Source: Cocos nucifera (taxonomy: Eukaryota > Streptophyta > Magnoliopsida > Arecales > Arecaceae). From it: a stretch of DNA of 64,000 nt. A program made the translations under genes and the position numbers. Where the stretch lies: positions 186,001 to 250,000 of the forward strand of contig QRFJ01000493.1 in assembly GCA_006176705.1 (NCBI GenBank), written 5' to 3'. Below the pieces are notes generated by a model. It was not told the origin of the DNA, made no database searches, and saw only the letters and a program-made list of their open reading frames with translations. Below, one piece after another: positions 34,200-46,317 of this stretch. The number at the start of each line of letters is the position of its first letter. The stretch's first letter is position 1.

Positions 34200-34685
34200 T
34201 TTGATACTTCATCTATTCTAAGATATTTTTGGAGGTTTGGACTACGTTAACAAGCTGTGATAATAGATAAATTTTGTTATTCAATTGTCCAACACAAATT
34301 GTAACACCATTCAAATTGATATCATAAAAATTTGCTTTTATTAAAAATTGATAACTGTTCTTGGCCAAAAGGCCTACAGAAATTACATTCAATAAAAAAC
34401 TTGGACAAAAATGACAATCACTAAGAATAACTCTATGAGAATTGATTATAGGATTCATGATTCCTAAAGCTAGAACTAAAACTTGTCTTCCATCTTCAAC
34501 ATTCATGAATCTCTCACCTTCATCAAATCTCCTATTGACCTATAAACCCTGCATTGAATTATAAATATGATAAGGGCTTTCGATATCTAATATCCAGACA
34601 GTAGTATCATAAATTAAGAAGTTGCAAGGTGTTATCATATAATTACTTTGAGCAGCAACTACTTAAATCCTCCTCGGCTTGTTCG
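34200..34685 (-). pseudogene. Copy C protease region
   Basis: Reads VWILDIESPYHIYNSMQG near 34590, again D-I-E at the active site, then 34213-34506: DGRQVLVLALGIMNPI, CHFCPSFLLNVISVGLLAKN. The D-I-E change is shared with copy B, so the loss may predate the split of the two copies. Confidence 0.8.
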
Positions 34686-35499
34686 GGTTCAGGATGGCAA
34701 TGTGCTGAGGATAGTTCCTCTTTCAATTCTCTTACTTCTTACAAATGAAGCACTTTGTGTGACTCTGGTCAGGCTTGTGCTTCTTGGTCTAACCCTGTGT
34801 AGACATCCTAGCATGTAGCTGCATCTTCTTATTATTCTTCTTTCCTTTCTTAAAGGGTCGACTAGAAGAAGACCCACCCATAACATTCACAGACCCCTTT
34901 TGGAGCTAATAATCCTTCTCAAAGTTTTGCAGAAACCCCAATAACCCATGGTAGTTCACTACAGGCTTTGTCATTCTGAAATAAGCAAGAAAAGAGAGGA
35001 TGGACTTGGGCAATGAATTTAAGATCGCATCCTTGCCGAGTTGCTCATGTAGAAAAAAACCCAACTTACTTGAGCATTTAATCATCTCGGTCATGTATAA
35101 TACATGATCCATGACTGACGCCCCGTCCCTCATATGAGCATTGAAAATGGCACAACTAGTCTTATGCCTTTTAATGTTGTTAGGCATACCAAAGGAGTCA
35201 TTCAACATTTGAAGCATCTCCTCGGGCTGGGTATTTTTGAACCTACGACTGAACTTATCATTCATTACCACCAGCACAATGCACCGAACGGTGGTGCGGT
35301 CATTAAGTCACTTTTGGTAAGTATCTCTCACCGCCTTAATAGCATTTGGGGCTAGCTCTTCAGGTACCAGATCAGTCAATACATATAAGATCCGTTCATG
35401 CTCCAGGGTGATCTTCATCTTTTGATACCAACTATCAAAGTTGGGTCCCATGAGTTTGTCATTATCCAATAATGATCGGAATGACAAGGCAGTGGCCAT
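34686..35499 (-). pseudogene. gag: Copy C gag (UBN2-type) pseudogene
   Basis: Starts at ATG 35497-35499 (MATALSFRSLLDNDKLMGPN, then FDSWYQKMKITLEHERILYV). It continues in 34906-35277 with MLQMLNDSFGMPNNIKRH and FNAHMRDGASVMDHVLYM. A decayed zinc knuckle CFICKK...KRNYPQHI lies near 34690-34750; its His is lost and its last Cys is Tyr. Stops and shifts separate the pieces. This is the fullest gag among the Cop3 copies. Confidence 0.85.
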
Positions 35500-36507
35500 G
35501 TCTGCACAAAAGAAAAACCATAGACCTAATTAGTATATGAATTATTTACTCTAAAAACTTGGACTTTAGTCTAAAGGTTCTCCCACCATTTTGTTTGAAT
35601 TGATAGTTTCTACCTCCAATTTGAGGAATTACACCTAATTCCTTAGTGGGTACTAGAATCCACATAGACTACACATGAGCCCAACTTTGGTTGGTCAACT
35701 CGTGTGTACCTATGGGTAGGTTTATAACCAATTGTTTCACCAGATAACTTCTAGTAATTTAATTTTTGTCCCAAAATTCTAATCAAAAGGCTTTGGCCTC
35801 TACTGAAAAGATTCAGTTAGGTCCAACCATTAACAGGATCATATTTGGTGCATTAGATTAACAAATGATTAGGCCCGACTTTGGCCAACCAACCTGACCA
35901 CCATTAGATAGACATGACCAAATTATTATATTATGAATGATAATTTCATTAGTCAATAAGCACCAGGTCTTTGGACCTCCAATGATTATTAAACCAATAG
36001 ATCAATTATCACTCAACTTAATGGGAGGCTATGACTCCATTATCATCATAACTTTATTATTTTAAGGATTTAATAATTTTAGAGAATTTTATTAATCAAT
36101 TTTAAGAAAAATTGATAAGCCAATTTGGATCCTCCCACTAACTTCATAAAGTTAGATCAATAAGGATCTAATTCAAGCCGAGATTAGGAGCACCTAAATT
36201 AGTCAAACTAATTTATCTAACTAACATGAGTGAGCCCAAATGATCAAGTGGTCTAATCAAAACCTAATTTACCAGGATGGCTAGGTAAGTGAGATCATTG
36301 GAAGGGATATGCCATTAACTCATCAAAGATTGAATCAGTGCGAGTAGCTCCTAATTAAAAAGTACTGGTCTAAGCTGCCAGACATACCTTAGACACCATC
36401 TGATTCATTAGTTTCAATTTTACCAACCAAGCAATATTAGGTTCGACCGCACAGCCATAAATCAAGTCCATTTGGTCCTCGTTAAAGACATGGGCTTGAC
36501 CAACTAC
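35500..36507 (-). other. Copy C leader, first piece
   Basis: Aligns with 27950-29005 of copy B (about 75% by eye). It ends CTTGACCAACTAC where Cop1 enters; ACTAC (36503-36507) is the target duplication. It resumes at 45268. No gene. Confidence 0.7.
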
Positions 36508-38779
36508 TGTTAGATATATGTGCCCTAGAAGCCAGAATTGGCTGACATTTGTAATACACTTCTAAGGGCAAAATTATAATTTTGACTAAAATCAACAAAA
36601 TGGATTATTTTCAATCACATATGTGTATTTAGTGTCTGTGATACATCCTTTGAGTTAATGATAATGATAATTCATATTTTCAAGAGTTAAAAATTTAAGA
36701 CATGAATAATCATTATTAACTCATAAAATGCTCCCGACCATAGCATCATCACGAGGATGATGATTGATCCAGAAGGTTGGTGTATAATCACTTCTCTTTA
36801 GTAGATGAGTTTTGAGTCCACGGTGTGGAGACACTAGAGCGAGAGTACAAGTACTCGTTAGAGAATAAGGGCACTGAGCATGACCACCTCGAGTAGTCAT
36901 TAGGAAGTCTACCTTCTCATCAATGACTGACTCGATGCTGCAGTGGTGTATCTGATTCTTTGACCTAAGGTGCATCGATAGTTCACCTTGAGGGTGTTAT
37001 AGTTTGACTACACCATTACTCGATCTCCTAGCCATACGGAACCCTGAGGTGTATGTTGGCTATAGCATGTTCATTGTAGGAACTAGATTGCATCAAGATG
37101 GAATCTATCTACCTCAGTGGTAGAGGAGCAGCCCTATGATGGTCATGAGAATCAAGTCTAGAAGCCCATGGCCATGGCAGAGTGAAATAATAGAAAGAGT
37201 TTCTATTTAGGTTTTCACATCGGACTTGAATCGAATGATTACATCATATGACAGAGACTAGGGTTTGACGAGTTCACCTTAACCCTAATCTGATTGGAGC
37301 TCAAGATAGAAGAACTTAATCACACAGGTAGCTGCACCAAGAGGTTCACATTCAGCTCTGATGGGTTGCCACCATATACTGCTAGGTGTCATTGGTGGAT
37401 TTTGGGAGTAATTAGAATGATTTAGATGATCGATCATTCTAGCTGTTCGAATCAGAAGAGTTCTGATCCATTGAAAGGAGTTTCGATGATGTCGATGATA
37501 GAGGTCATGACATATCCCATTACTATATAGAATTGAACCTAATTGGGTCACATGAACAAGGGTTTAAATTTGGTGATCATCAATTGAACTGATCCAGTTC
37601 AATTGATCTGAATGAGATTCAATTAGGTTCAAGAAAATCGTGCTAGCAGTCGATTGAACCTAACGTTCTTCTTTTACTATCATAAATAGTTATCCTGACT
37701 GAGCCAAAGGAGTTTATGCTCGATCAGAGGCCTTCACTTGGTCTGACTGGAGCTTGTCCAGGTCAAAAAAGGATTGTTTTATTTTGTAAGACAATACCTA
37801 TCATTTTTGGTCACCTGCCATTTCTCATCCTTTGACTTTGGTCAAAAGTTAACCTTTGACTGATCAAATATTGACCATTGATACTTTGACTTCTGTCTAT
37901 GTGTCAAGCACCTATTGGAGAGCTGGTGGGGCTTGTCCCCTTGTCAGAATCTAGCAAGGAGGAGGGCGTATGCCACCCTTGGTGTGTGCCCAAGCTGGAG
38001 GCACCCAGGAGTCCCTGTTGGACAGGGACTCCATCTTCTTATTGGATTCTGATTAGACTCCTCCTAAGAACCAACTTTGACTGGTCTTAGGCACCATCTA
38101 AGGTGAAATCCAAGGGACTCTATTCCCACCAATCAGATTTAGATCTGATTTCACAAAGGGTTGTGATTGGTTGGGAAGAAGAGGAGTTGGATCACGCATA
38201 GTCTATAAATAAGACCCTGCACCCAACTTAAAAAGCATTGAAAAATTCCCACACCCCAAGGCTGCCTCTCCTCTCCTCCTCCATGCCAAGTCCAACTTCT
38301 CCCTCTCCTCTCCACATCCAAAGTAGTTTGGGATCTTAGTTGGTGCAATCTAGATGAGAGAAAGGCGATAGAAAGCTAGAAGACTGCGCTGCTGCAAAGG
38401 ACAATTGCTGATCTTTGAAAGGTGTTTTGAAGATCCTCCAGATTAGATTCAGATCTGATTTTTGGAGACATGATAGAAAAGAAGAGGATCTCCAAATTCA
38501 GCTCAAGTGGATATCGGTAGAGGCCAAGCATTTGCGTGGCTAGATCCAGAACCTTCCACTGCTTACAGGATTATCAATGAATAATAGGATTACCCTACAT
38601 CAAGATAAATTAAATTTGATTTAATTTATCTAAATTTATTTTAATTATTAAAATAATAAAGATCAAATCTAAAATATCTCAAATCTGATTTAGATCAAAG
38701 AAAAAAAATTTTAAAATATATCTCTTGATCCGATCAGATTTGAACGAACCTGATCCGGGAAATCAGAATTTTCCCTTCA
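36508..38779 (+). mobile_element. Cop1 5' LTR
   Basis: 2272 bp, TG...CA, TATA box at 38204-38211, ends AATCAGAATTTTCCCTTCA next to the primer site. Frames at 36721-38348 are mirrored in the 3' LTR and are not genes. Confidence 0.95.
38204..38211 (+). promoter_or_regulatory. TATA box in Cop1 5' LTR
   Basis: TATAAATA in GTCTATAAATAAGACCCTGC, preceded by repeated GATTGGTTGGGA. The 3' LTR equivalent is 44695-44702. Confidence 0.7.
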
Positions 38780-38800
38780 ACTGATATTAGAGCCAAGGTT
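38780..38800 (+). other. Cop1 primer binding site, mutated
   Basis: ACTGATATTAGAGCCAAGG follows the LTR; the tRNA-iMet complement TGGTATCAGAGCC is recognisable with two changes, both G-to-A or C-to-T. Confidence 0.85.
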
Positions 38801-40654
38801 CTAAAGTGTTTAGATCTAATTTTAATTTTATTTTAATTAAAATATAAGTGATCTCATATGTCACATGAGATGTGATCAGATCTGAAATTAGAAAAAATTA
38901 AAATTAAATGATTTGGATCTAAGATTAGAAAATATGCATGACTAGTTCTAAAATAGAATAGTTCTATACAATAGTCTTGCATGTTTATAATTTAATTTGA
39001 TTAAATCATATTTTAGATCTATTTATTTATTATTTTTTAATATTATAATTATTATAATAATATATAAAAAATAGTAAATAAAAATTATTTAATTTTAAAC
39101 ATCATATGAGATATGATTGATGCATGTCTAGACTAGTTGTAGAATAGTTCTACATAGTTATCTAGATTAGAGTTTATTTTGATAAGATCAATTTAAATAT
39201 AATTTTTTAGATTATTATGAAGATAATTTAGATCTGAAAATATGCATGATTCGATACATGAGATGTATGCAAAATATGCCATGATTAGATCTAATTTGTA
39301 TATGAGATATATGATATAGATCTAAAACTATTTTGTAGTATTACATGTTTCTGATTAAGACGTTCCTCTTAGCCGTCCGGTCATAAGAATGAAGAAGGGT
39401 TTAAAGGCCCTCTCCTTCCATTCGATGGGGTGTTCTTATGACGTGTAGGGGTGCTGCACGTTCGTCCTTAATCAGAAACCCAAAACTTACTTTCTGCAAA
39501 ACCCTAGATCCTGAAATCCTAGGATTTATTATGCATATTTTATTTATGAACCCTACTTAATTAAAAATTAAGATTATAAAATATTAATTAGGTCTAAAAT
39601 TGAGAATTTTAGATCTAAGACATATTCATAATACTGGGTTCGGGCTTGGGTAGCTCAATTAGGTCTAAGCGGTTGATCAAACTGAATCAAGAGTTGGTTA
39701 GATGGGATCAACAATGCTTAAATTGACCAGCCTAATAGGATTAAGTCTGGGTCAAGATTGAGTCACGATCAAGCAAGACCTAATTAGGCTCAAAGGTTAG
39801 AGTCTAGATTGTAGGCTAACCCAATTGGTTCTGACTCAATAATTTGGTGTCTAAGGTAAGTTTGGCACATACGACCGATTGATTTTTAATTGGGAGCTAC
39901 TCGATCTGAATGCATTCTTGTACAAGTTAATGGCATATCCCTTCCACCGATCTCACTTACCTAGGCCATATCTATTGACTCAGTTCTGATTTGAGGTGGT
40001 CAATAATCCGAGCTAACCCATGCCACTAGGTTAGTCATAATTGTTATGACTATGATAAGTCTAGTTTAATGAGACCTGAATCAATTCTCCCTAAGAAAAG
40101 ATTAAGTCTGAGGTCTTCCACCATTGTAGATGTGCGGGCCCTTCCCGAGGGTTGATTGTTCTCGGCTGGATACAGTGGCTCAGTTGCACCGAAAAGATGC
40201 AACCATGTCTATTAGGCATTGGATGCTATGGGCTGGAGGATGAGTTGGGCTCAATATTCTAGGATACGGTGAGAGACTCAATTAGAAATCCAGTCTGTGC
40301 AAATGGTGGGTCTGACTTAACTAAGAAGTGGATCAATATTTCAGGATACGGTGAGATTCATGAATTAGAGACCAAGTTTGGGTGCACCATGATTAGAGAA
40401 TCATTGAACAAGAGTTGTTCACTCATTGGCTAACCCATCACCAATAACTGTTAGGTGAGGTGATGAGTCAGTTGGTGAGACCGCACCACCCACTAGAAAT
40501 CATTAATCATGGAGATTTTCGCATCTCTACAAAGGAAGTGTAGGGATCCGAGAAAATAGTGGGAGCTAATTTGTTTAAAAATAAAATTCCTAAACAAATT
40601 GGTCAAGTCATAATTACATTATCTAACTTAGAATCTTTGACTCTCTATAGAAAA
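38801..40654 (+). other. Cop1 leader, non-coding
   Basis: AT-rich first half (to 39350), then a segment related to the Cop3 leaders on the opposite strand (39360-40560), including TTAGCCGTCCGGTCATAAGAA and a GGGAGCTACTCGATCTGAA stretch. It holds a partial repeat (TTCTAGGATACGGTGAGAGACTC at about 40256, TTTCAGGATACGGTGAGATTC at about 40340). No ORF. Confidence 0.6.
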
Positions 40655-41239
40655 ATGTCTGCATCCAATCCCATTAGCACGTATCCTAGACACACATAGA
40701 CTGATCGGACCCAATTATAAAGATTGGCTCAGGAACTACAAAATCATTTTGGATTCCAAGAAGTTAACACATGTATTGGACCAGGACCCTCCCACCTTAC
40801 CAGCCCGTCCATCCACTGAATAGAGAGCATCTCTAGGAAAAATGGATAGATGAAGATAATAAGGTCCAGATATTACATGTTGGGCTCGATGTCTGATGAG
40901 CTCCAGCACCAACATGAAGATATCGGGACTGCTCGCCAAATGTTGGCTCACCTGTAGGAGATGTTTGGTGAACAGAGTCGTGCAGCCAAGTATCAAGTCA
41001 TGAAACAACTTTTTAAGGCTAAGATGCATGATGGGCAGTCAGTCCAAGATCACTGTCTGATGATGATCAAGGACTTGGAAGAGCTTGAGAAGCTCGGTGT
41101 GAAGTTAGACTTGGATCTGCAGAATGATATTATTCTGCAATCCTTGACTGATGCATATGGGCAATTCATCATGAATTACCACATGCATAAACTTCAAAAT
41201 TCCTTGATCCGAATTAATGAATATGCTGGTCACCGCTGA
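40655..41239 (+). pseudogene. gag: Cop1 gag N-terminal part
   Basis: ATG 40655 (MSASNPIST) leads with one frameshift into NYKDWLRNYKIILDSKKLTHVL, then MSDELQHQHEDIGTARQMLAHL and, in 40961-41239, AAKYQVMKQLFKAKMHDGQSVQDHCLMM, ILQSLTDAYGQFIMNYHMH. This is the copia UBN2-type gag. Stops and shifts occur near 40820-40960. It overlaps the next frame by about 20 bases. Confidence 0.85.
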
Positions 41240-41930
41240 GCTTTCTATGAAAGATTCTAAAGGCTCAGTTCTTGCTATGAAACGGACTTCTTCCAAAAGA
41301 AAGTCTTATGGAAAGAAAAAGAAGTCTACGAAAAAGCAAAAGATGGAAGGAGCAAAGAAGAAGAAGGTAGAGCCGAAGAAGAAGGCCGATGTCAAAGAAA
41401 AATATTTTCATTGCAACAGCGATGGCCACTGGAAGCGAAACTGCCCTACTTACCTGGCCACCCTGAAGAACAAGAAGGAAGGTCCTTCTGGAGGTATGCT
41501 CGTTATTGAGTCTAACCTTACGATTTCTTCTACATCCAGTTGGGTGCTTGACTCTGGTTCTAGTGCTCATCTGTGCACTTCCATGCAGGGTCTTGAGGAT
41601 AGCAGGAGGCTGAGGGATGGAGACATGATCCTACGCATCGAAAATGGAGCAAGAGTTGCTGTAGTGGCAGTGCGAATATACCCTCTTCAATTACCATCTG
41701 GTTTAGACTTAGTTTTGAAAGATTATTATTATGTGCCTGCAGCTAGCAGGAATTTGATTTCTATTTCATGCTTAGCACTAAAAGGCTATGTGATTACCTT
41801 CTTTAAGGACCATTGTAATATTCTTTATGAAAAAAATAAAATTGCAAATGGTTTTCTTATTAACAATCTTTATCAGATACATATTGATGTATCTATTCTA
41901 ACTATCAAGCGAAACGTGAATGCCAAATGA
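41217..41930 (+). pseudogene. Cop1 gag C-terminus and protease, open over 237 codons
   Basis: Lysine-rich gag tail, then zinc knuckle YFHCNSDGHWKRNC whose first Cys is Tyr, then retropepsin WVLDSGSSAHLCTSMQGL with intact D-S-G, RIENGARVAVVAV and DYYYVPAASRNLISISCL. It is the longest transposon frame free of stops or gaps in the window apart from an LTR frame (23556-24305) and the copy B reverse transcriptase. It ends at TGA 41928-41930 before integrase, so polyprotein continuity is lost. Confidence 0.9.
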
Positions 41931-42751
41931 CCTAGGGATAGCCTAAATGATAGGTATCTATGGCCCCTGAGATTAGGTCATAAAGCAGAAGATAGGATCA
42001 ACAAATTGGAAAAAATGGGCTATTGTGTCCATTGACTTTTGAGTCATATCCAACTTGTGAATCTTGTCTTCAAGGCAAAATGACGTTGAACATGGGGAAA
42101 AGGCCATAGATCTCCTTGCCCTAGTACATACTGATGTGTGCGGCCCATTTGATGTGCTGGCTAGAGATAATTTTGTCTACTTTATTACCTTTGCTGATGA
42201 TTTATCTAGGTATGTATATGTGTATCTTATGAGATACAAGTCTGAAGCTTTTGAAAAGTTCAAAGAATTAAGACATGAAGTAGAAAAATAAACTAAAAAA
42301 CCCATTAAGTTCTTTGATCAGATCAAGGAGGTGAATACCTTAGCCGAGAATTCCTAGACTATCTCAAGGAAAATGGCATAGTCTCTCAATGGACTCTATC
42401 AGGAACACCTCAACTCAACGGAGTTTCAAAACAGAGAAATCGGACTCTATTGGATATGGTCCGATCCATGATGAGCTTCACAAACCTTCCTAATTTTCTT
42501 TGGGGACACTCATTGTTAACTTCAATTTATCTACTGAATAGGGTTCCCTCTAAAACCGTTCCTACCACACCATATGAGATATGGCATGGTAAGAAACCAA
42601 GTCTGAGTCATTTCAGAATTTGGGGTTGTCCGACTCATGTTAAAAGACAACAAGCAGATAAGTTAGAGTTTAGGTCCTTTAGAGCTCGATTCATAGGATA
42701 TCCTAAAGAGTCATTAGGATACTATTTCTACATTCATAGGATATCCTAAAG
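41931..42751 (+). pseudogene. Cop1 integrase pseudogene
   Basis: Pre-integrase remnants (LRLGHKAEDRINKLEKMGY near 41970) and 42064-42291 with LVHTDVCGPFDVLARDNFVYF (first Asp kept) and ADDLSRYVYVYLM. Shifts follow at about 42290-42420, then 42450-42749 with MDMVRSMMSFTNLPNFLWGH, TPYEIWHGKKP, WGCPTHVKRQQADKLE and FIGYPKESLGYYFY. The frame ends inside a duplicated 20-bp segment at the deletion point. Confidence 0.88.
42689..42751 (+). repeat. 20-bp direct repeat at the Cop1 pol deletion
   Basis: ATTCATAGGATATCCTAAAG occurs at 42689-42708 and again, identical, at 42732-42751. The second copy sits exactly between integrase and RNase H sequence, where reverse transcriptase should be. Confidence 0.9.
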
Positions 42752-43006
42752 TTTGCCATTTCTCTATACTACGACAACAATGACGCCATAGCCCTTATTA
42801 AGGAGCTGAGGTCTCACCAAAAATTTAAGCACATTGAGCAGCAATACCACCTCATCCACGATTACCTCAAGAAGGGTTACGTCAAAGTCAAGAGAGTCAA
42901 CTCCGCAGATAATGTGGCAGACCTGCTTACAAAGCCGTTGGACCAACAGAAGATCGAAGCCCACCTTGAGAAGATGGGACTTAGACTTGTAGCTAATTGG
43001 CTTTAG
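42752..43006 (+). pseudogene. Cop1 RNase H terminal fragment
   Basis: Reads LYYDNNDAIALIKELRSHQ, KHIEQQYHLIHDYLKKGYV, ADNVADLLTKPLDQQK and ends GLRLVANWL at TAG 43004-43006. This is the last third of copia RNase H with no stop inside. The polypurine tract GACAAGTGGGAGAT (43007-43020) and LTR follow. Confidence 0.9.
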
Positions 43007-43020
43007 GACAAGTGGGAGAT

Positions 43021-45267
43021 TGTTAGATATATGTGCCCTAGAAGCCAAAATTGGCTGACACTTGTAATACACTTCTAAGGGCAAAATTATAATTTTGACT
43101 AAAATCAATAAAATGAGTTATTTTCTATCACATATGTGTATTTAGTGTCTGTGATACATCCTTTGAGTTAATGGTAATGATAATTCATATTTTCAAGAGT
43201 TGAAAATTTAAGACATGAATAATCATTATTAACTCATAAAATGCTCTCGACCATAGGATCATCATGAGGATTGATTGATTTGGAAGGTTGGTGTACAATC
43301 GCTTTTTTTAGTAGATGAGTCTTGAGTCTATGGTATGGAGACATCAGAGTGAAAGTACAGGTACTCGTTAGAGAATGAGGGCACTGAGCGTGACCATCTT
43401 GAGTAGTCATTAAGAAGTCTACCTTCTCATCAATGACTGACTCGATGCTGTAGTGGTGTATCTAGTTCTTTGACCTGAGGTGCATCGGCAATTCACCTTG
43501 AGGGTGTTATAGTTTGACTACATCATTACTCAGTCTCCTAGCCATATGGAATCCTGAGGTGTATGTTGGCTATAGCATGTTCATTATAGGAATTGGATTG
43601 CATCAAGATGGAATCTATCTACCTCGGTGGTAGAGGAGCAGCCCTATGATGATTATGAGAATCAAGTCCAGAAGCCCATGGCCATGGTAGAGTGAAATAA
43701 TAGAATGAGTTTCTATTTAGGTTTTCACATCGGACTTGAATCGAATGATTACATCATATGACAGAGACTAGGGTTTCACGAGTTCACCTTAACCCTATTC
43801 TGATCGGAGCTCAAGATAGAAGAACTTAATCACACAGGTAGCTGCACCAAGAGGTTCACATTCAGCTCTGATGGGTTGCCACCATATACTGCTAGGTGCC
43901 ACTGGTGGATTTTGGGAGTAATTAGAATGATTTAGAAGATCGATCATTCTAACTGTTCGAATTAGAAGAGTTCTGATCCATCGAAAGGAGTTTCGATGAT
44001 GTCGATGATAGAGATCATGACATATCCCATTACCATACAGAACTGGACCTAACTGGGTCACACAAACAAGGGTTTGAATCTGGTGATCATCAATTGAACT
44101 GATCTAGTTCAATTGATCTGAATGAGATTCAATTAGGTTCAAGAAAATCATGCTAGCACTCGATTGAACCTAACGTTCTTCTTTTACTATCATAAATAGT
44201 TGTCCTGACTGAGCCAAAAGAGTTTGTGCTCGATTAAAGGCCTTCACTTGGTCTGACTGGAGCCTATCCAGGTCAGAAAAGGATTGTCTTATTTTGTTAG
44301 ATAATACCTGCCATTTTTGGTCACCTGCCATTTCTCGTCCTTTGACTTTGGTCAAAAATTGACCTTTGATTGGTCAAATGTTGACCATTGATACTTTAAT
44401 TTCTGTCCACATGTCATGCACCTATTGAAGAGCTGGTGGAGCTTGTCTCCTACCAAAACCTGGTAAGGAGGAGGGTGCACGCCACCCTTGGCGTGTGCCC
44501 AAGCTGGAGGCACCCAGGAGTCCCTAGTGGACAGGGACTCCATCTCCTTATTTCTTAAGAACCAACTTTGACTTGTCTTAGGTGCCATCTAAGGAGGAAT
44601 CCAAGGGACTCTATTCCCACCAATCAAATTTAGATCTGATTTCACAAAGGGTTGTGATTGGTTGGGATGAAGAGGAGTTGGATCACGCGTAGTTTATAAA
44701 TAAGACCCTGCGCCCAACTCAAAAAGCATTAAAAACTTCCCATGCCCCAAGGCTGCCTCTCCTCTCCTCCTCCATGCCAAGTCCATCTTCTCCCTCTCCT
44801 CGTCATGCCTAAAGTAGTTTGGGATCTTAGTTGGTGCAATCCAGACGAGAGAAAGGTGATAGAAAACTAGAAGGCTGCGCTGCTGCAAAAGACAACTGCT
44901 GATCTTTGAAAGGTGTTTTGAAGATTCCAGATCAAATTCAGATCTAATTTTTGGAGATGTGATAGAGAAGAAGAGGATCTCCAGATCTAGCTTGAGTAGA
45001 TATCGGTAGAGATCAGGCACTTACGTGGCTAGATCCAGAACCTTCCGTTGCTTATAGGATCATCAATGGGTAATAGGATTACCCTACATCAAGATAAATT
45101 AAATTAAATTTAATTTATCTAAATTTATTTTAATTATTGAAATAATAAAGATTAGATCTAAAATATCCTAGATCTGATTCAGATCAAAGAGAAAAATTTT
45201 TGAAATATATCTCTTGATCCGATCAGATCTGAACAACTTGGTCCGAGAGATCAGGATTTTCTGTTCA
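43021..45267 (+). mobile_element. Cop1 3' LTR
   Basis: 2247 bp, same ends as the 5' LTR, TATA at about 44695-44702, followed by target duplication ACTAC. Confidence 0.95.
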
Positions 45268-46299
45268 ACTACAACTATTGTAATTTGGTCTAAAGAGTTC
45301 TTGATCTAATCTAAAGCAACATTTGATTAGATTTGATCAATTACTCTAATTTAGTCTATTCTTTAACTAACCTTAGGTCTAACCCAATTAATGGACCTAA
45401 TTCGACTAACCCGATAACCCACATTTATAATCAATGACTTAGGATTTTTAATTCACAATTCTAGATCCTAATTCATCATACTTAATTCTTAATTAAGTTT
45501 AAAGTTGAGGATTGGGGTTCGGCATTTTGATAATATTTTTTAAAATTTTTGTAAGGTTCTTTACATCCTAGTACTATTTCACTAAATAGGTCGACTCATT
45601 TCAAAAATGGGTTGGCTTATTTCATAAATAAGCACTAGATGTAGGTTTGATCTCATAAAATCAGCCAATTAAGACATTTGACCAACTTCTCAATTAGGCT
45701 GGCTTGGATCCCATCTGAGCTGGCTTGAGTAGAAGTTGAGCTGGCTCAGTTCCTGAGACAGTCGGCTTGAACGAAAGGCCCGAAGGTCGTCATTCTAGTT
45801 GAGTAGGCTTGGATCCAATTCGAGCCTGCCTGAATTGAAGCTAAGCCAGCTTGATTTCTGATCGAGCCAGCTAGAGCATCAATCCAAAAACCCTATCATG
45901 GTTAGCATGCTAGTTGAGCTGACTCGATTCTTGAGAGAGCTAACTCGACTGGCAAACAGAACATTCCTAAGATCCTATTCAAGTTTAATCTAAAACTACA
46001 TACTCTACATAAAAAGTCATAAAATTATTTAGATCTAATCTAAATACTAATTCATAATAAATTTTAGATTAGACCCTTCAAACACATCATAAAAAATTAT
46101 TAGATCTAATTTAAAGTTTTTATAATTAATTTTATAAATTGCAATGTACTAAGACAATCTCTCCACTGTAAGGGATAAATCATATAGCAGGACAACCTAC
46201 AGTCCATGCAATAATCATTTTTATTTTTTAGATCAAATTATTATTTAGATCTAATCTAAAAATAATCTAAATCATGCATATATAATACATCAAAGAATC
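45268..46299 (-). other. Copy C leader, second piece
   Basis: Continues the copy C leader after Cop1 (AACTATTGTAATTTGG matches AACTATTGAAGTTGAAG in copy B at 29004). 45660-45960 is filled with GAGCTGGCTTGAG/GATCGAGCCAGCT-type repeats that copy B lacks. No gene. Confidence 0.65.
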
Positions 46300-46315
46300 T
46301 GCTACTCTGATACCA
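46300..46315 (-). other. Copy C primer binding site (tRNA-iMet type)
   Basis: On the minus strand TGGTATCAGAGTAGCAG, two bases inside the LTR boundary at 46318. Confidence 0.88.
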
Positions 46316-46317
46316 AT

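Larger units (their letters stand above)
36508..45267 (+). mobile_element. Cop1 copia retrotransposon, reverse transcriptase deleted
   Basis: 8760 bp. LTRs 36508-38779 and 43021-45267 start TGTTAGATATATGTG and end TTCA. A perfect target duplication ACTAC lies at 36503-36507 and 45268-45272. The LTRs differ at about 17 of the first 270 bases. The interior (38780-43020) has a primer site, a 1.9-kb leader, gag, protease, integrase and RNase H in copia order, but the reverse transcriptase is gone. Confidence 0.95.

Noticed and set aside
37285..37551. 88-codon frame repeated at 43795-44061
   Set aside because: Minus-strand frame inside both Cop1 LTRs; repetition is due to the LTR pair.
45660..45960. 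GAGCTGGCTTGAG repeats as a simple tandem array
   Set aside because: Spacing is irregular and orientation alternates; better viewed as clustered motifs.
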